DNA of 23,870 nucleotides, taken from Burkholderiales bacterium (GTDB lineage: Bacteria; Pseudomonadota; Gammaproteobacteria; Burkholderiales; SHXO01). Shown one piece after another: positions 22,026-23,870 of this stretch (positions are counted from its first letter, which is position 1; every line of letters starts with the position of its first letter). Under the pieces are notes generated by a model. The model saw only the letters and a list, made by a program, of their open reading frames with translations. It made no database searches and was not told the origin of the DNA. The position numbers and the translations under genes are program-made. The stretch is taken from assembly GCA_026125625.1 (NCBI GenBank), contig JAHCKU010000006.1:1-23870 (forward strand), given 5' to 3'.

Positions 22026-22568
22026 TCAGGCGGCTTTCTTTCTGGTCGTCGCCGGCGCAATGCTGCTGGTGGTATTGGCGACCGTCGCTTCAGTCAATTC
22101 CACGACCTGTTTGCTGGCCTTGCAGATGGCGTCGTAGGCCTGATTGGCCGAGCTTACTGCCTGCTTGACCGCGGCGAAGGCATATTCGGAGCCGGAGGGT
22201 GCGCTCTTGGCGGCCTTGTCGATGGCAGCAGCCAGGGACTTGCTGGTATCGGCAAACTGGCTGTCCATCAGCTTGCTGAGTTCGGCCTGCGTCTCACTCA
22301 TCCAGGCGTAGGCCGCACGCGCGTAGCCGGTGGCTTTTTCCGCGTTGGCTTGGGAGAACGTGGCCTGCAACGAGGCCAGCTCTTGCACGTCCCGGGCATC
22401 GGCCAGTGCGCGCACCTGCTTCACTACTTCATTGGCAGTAGCCTTGGCGCTCTTTACGTTCAGATCGAACCACTGCTCGGCAGCCTGGCTGGCAGTATCG
22501 GCGAACTTGAGGAAGGTATCGAATTGCGCCTTCTGGTAGGCGCTGAAGTCTTCGGGTACGGCAAACAT
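22026..22568 (-). CDS. phaP: Phasin family protein (PHA granule-associated)
   Basis: Amphipathic helical protein that coats polyhydroxyalkanoate granules and limits their coalescence. It has 180 residues, nearly all helix-forming, with the family opening MFAVPEDFSAYQKAQFDTFL, the segment ATYSQANAEKATGYARxxY-like (here FSQANAEKATGYARAAYAW) and a basic, Ala-rich end (TTRKKAA). ATG 22568 is preceded at 10 bases by AGGAG. It has its own promoter, paired operator-like boxes and a strong terminator, so it is a single-gene unit. Several phasin paralogues usually exist; which one this is cannot be told from the window. Confidence 0.93.
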   Translation of the reverse strand: MFAVPEDFSAYQKAQFDTFLKFADTASQAAEQWFDLNVKSAKATANEVVKQVRALADARDVQELASLQATFSQANAEKATGYARAAYAWMSETQAELSKLMDSQFADTSKSLAAAIDKAAKSAPSGSEYAFAAVKQAVSSANQAYDAICKASKQVVELTEATVANTTSSIAPATTRKKAA

Positions 22569-22607
22569 CTGCGGCAGTCTCCTGGGCTAAGAAGCGGTGA
22601 GGGTTAT

Positions 22608-22621
22608 GCTGCGGTGCAAAA
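22608..22621 (+). promoter_or_regulatory. Operator-like box 1 (putative PhaR site) at the phasin start of transcription
   Basis: GCTGCGGTGCAAAA is the inverted counterpart of the box at 22664-22677, matching at 13 of 14 positions. It lies just downstream of the predicted start of transcription, inside the phasin leader. PhaR of Ralstonia (Cupriavidus) is reported to bind the phaP promoter at the transcription start and just upstream of the -35, the same layout. Confidence 0.6.
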
Positions 22622-22629
22622 CGGTGGCC

Positions 22630-22657
22630 ATTCTATGCTTTTTGGCCCTATTGTCAA
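22630..22657 (-). promoter_or_regulatory. Sigma70 promoter of the phasin gene
   Basis: On the - strand a perfect TTGACA (22657-22652) is followed after 16 bases by TAGAAT (22635-22630), five of six matches to the -10 consensus. The predicted transcription start is near 22623, giving a leader of about 55 bases. This is the best promoter in the window. Confidence 0.85.
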
Positions 22658-22663
22658 CCTGTT

Positions 22664-22677
22664 TTTTGCACTGCAGC
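22664..22677 (-). promoter_or_regulatory. Operator-like box 2 (putative PhaR site) upstream of the phasin -35
   Basis: On the - strand GCTGCAGTGCAAAA, 6 bases upstream of the -35 hexamer. Together with box 1 it brackets the promoter as an inverted pair. The core contains the TGC-rich pattern associated with PhaR sites. PhaR is not encoded in the window. Confidence 0.6.
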
Positions 22678-22724
22678 GTACGGCGTCCGGAAGCAGCGCC
22701 CCAAGCGCTTCCGGGCGCCGTACG
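22677..22724 (-). terminator. Long hairpin after the thiolase gene
   Basis: CGTACGGCGTCCGGAAGC (22677-22694) pairs with GCTTCCGGGCGCCGTACG (22707-22724): 18 positions with one G-T wobble, and a 12-base loop. It starts 9 bases beyond the - strand thiolase stop. No T-tract follows, so it is a probable but non-canonical terminator. It abuts operator box 2 of the phasin promoter. Confidence 0.6.
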
Positions 22725-22732
22725 GCCTCGTG

Positions 22733-23870
22733 TCACAGGCGCTCGAACACTGCAGCGATGCCCTGGCCGCCGCCGATACACATGGTCACCAGCGCATAAC
22801 GCCCACCGCTGCGATGCAGTTCGTAGATCGCCTTGATGGTCAGGATGCTGCCCGTGGCACCGATCGGGTGCCCGAGCGCGATGGCTCCGCCGTTGGGATT
22901 GACCTTGCGCATGTCGAAGCTGAGATCCTTGGCGACTGCGCAGGCCTGTGCGGCAAAGGCCTCGTTGGATTCGATCACGTCCAGGTCCTCGACCTTGAGG
23001 CCGGTGCGCTCGAGCACTTTCTTCACCGCCGGAATCGGACCAATGCCCATGTACTTGGGATCCACACCGGCGTGGGCATAGCCGACCAGACGCGCCATCG
23101 GCTTGAGGCCCTTGGCGTCGGCCGCCTTGCGCGCCATCAGCACCACGGCGGCGGCGCCATCGTTGATACTGGAAGCATTGCCCGCGGTCACCGAGCCTTC
23201 CTTCTGGAACACCGTCCGCAACTTGGCCATTCCCTCCATCGATGCATCTGCGCGCGGATGCTCGTCGGTGTCGAACATGACCGAACCTTTCTTGCTCTTC
23301 AGTTCGACGGGCAGGATCTGGCTCTTGAAGTAGCCCTTCTCGATGGCATTGATCGCACGGCGGTTGCTCTCCACCGCCAGCTCGTCCTGCATCTGGCGGC
23401 TGATGCCCCACTTGGCCGCGACGTTCTCCGCAGTGATGCCCATGTGAACGGTGTCGAACGGATCGGTGAGCGCGCCCACCATCATGTCCATGATCTTGGC
23501 GTCACCCATGCGTGCGCCCCAGCGCGCCGCCGGCATGCTATAGCCGCCGCGGCTCATCGATTCCGCTCCGCCGGCCACCGCGCTATCCGCATCGCCGAGC
23601 ATGATCACCTGCGCCGCACTCACGATTGCCTGCAGGCCGCTGCCACACAGACGGTTCAGGGTCAGCGCCGGAGTCTCCTTGGTCAGGCCGCCGTCGAGCG
23701 TCGCGACCCGCGACAGATACATGTCTTTCGGTTCGGTATGCAGTACGTTGCCGAACACGACGTGGCCGATCTCTTCGGCCGGCACCTTTGCGCGAGCAAC
23801 CGCTTCGCGCACGACACGGGCGGCAAGGTCGGTCGGCGCCAGATCCTTGAGTGCCCCGCCGTAGTCTCCG
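22733..23870 (-). CDS. bktB: Beta-ketothiolase, BktB/PhaA type (5' partial)
   Basis: Acetyl-CoA C-acyltransferase that condenses acyl-CoA with acetyl-CoA, feeding PHA synthesis, or cleaves beta-ketoacyl-CoA. About 379 codons are visible; the frame runs to the window edge and begins GDYGGALKDLAPTDL, so only some 15 N-terminal residues are missing. The nucleophilic Cys lies in NRLCGSGLQAIVSAAQ (codon near 23646), the His in GGAIALGHPIGATG, and the second Cys in TMCIGGGQG. VVFGNV, TEPKDMYLSRVA, PAARWGARMGD and GHAGVDPKYMGIGP are closer to Ralstonia BktB, as I recall it, than to PhaA. The neighbouring phasin supports a PHA role. A general thiolase annotation is the safe fallback. Confidence 0.88.
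   Translation of the reverse strand, partial: GDYGGALKDLAPTDLAARVVREAVARAKVPAEEIGHVVFGNVLHTEPKDMYLSRVATLDGGLTKETPALTLNRLCGSGLQAIVSAAQVIMLGDADSAVAGGAESMSRGGYSMPAARWGARMGDAKIMDMMVGALTDPFDTVHMGITAENVAAKWGISRQMQDELAVESNRRAINAIEKGYFKSQILPVELKSKKGSVMFDTDEHPRADASMEGMAKLRTVFQKEGSVTAGNASSINDGAAAVVLMARKAADAKGLKPMARLVGYAHAGVDPKYMGIGPIPAVKKVLERTGLKVEDLDVIESNEAFAAQACAVAKDLSFDMRKVNPNGGAIALGHPIGATGSILTIKAIYELHRSGGRYALVTMCIGGGQGIAAVFERL

Overview
The window is high-GC bacterial DNA from the chromosome of a proteobacterium, most likely a betaproteobacterium. The neighbourhood of orn, a Ste24-like M48 peptidase, phhB, rsgA and a CobD/CbiB-family membrane protein is typical of Betaproteobacteria. A phasin and a BktB-type thiolase point to polyhydroxyalkanoate (PHA) storage. 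I cannot resolve the family or genus from sequence alone.

Left half (1-12388, all + strand): a nitrogen-scavenging island. It opens inside urtC and continues with urtD and urtE (urea/short-amide ABC importer). Next come amiE (aliphatic amidase) and the urease genes in the order ureE, ureF, ureAB (fused gamma+beta), a palindromic repeat cluster, ureC, ureG, ureD. A MoxR/CbbQ/NorQ-type AAA+ ATPase and a NorD/CbbO-type VWA protein follow at once. Imported urea and amides would be hydrolysed to ammonia. The AAA+/VWA pair resembles activation machines that insert metal or remodel other metalloenzymes, so its place behind a nickel enzyme is the most interesting feature here. The urease is itself unusual: the gamma/beta subunits are fused as in Helicobacter, UreC keeps all metal ligands but has an altered segment after its HxH motif, and UreE has no His-rich tail.

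Middle (12474-17612): a CobD/CbiB-like membrane protein (+) converges on rsgA (-). Upstream of rsgA on the - strand is a large DUF1631 protein carrying an elastin-like Val-Pro-Gly repeat. Its 5' leader contains a clear cyclic-di-GMP-I (GEMM-I) riboswitch and, further upstream, a flagellar sigma28-like promoter candidate.

Right part (17613-23870): a three-gene - strand set with ATGA overlaps (M48 peptidase, phhB, small lipoprotein), divergent from orn (+). Then come pgi (-), a strong intrinsic terminator, a phasin gene (-) whose near-consensus promoter is flanked by two inverted boxes placed like PhaR operators, and the 5'-truncated bktB-type thiolase (-).

No tRNA, rRNA, CRISPR array, insertion sequence or phage gene was recognised.
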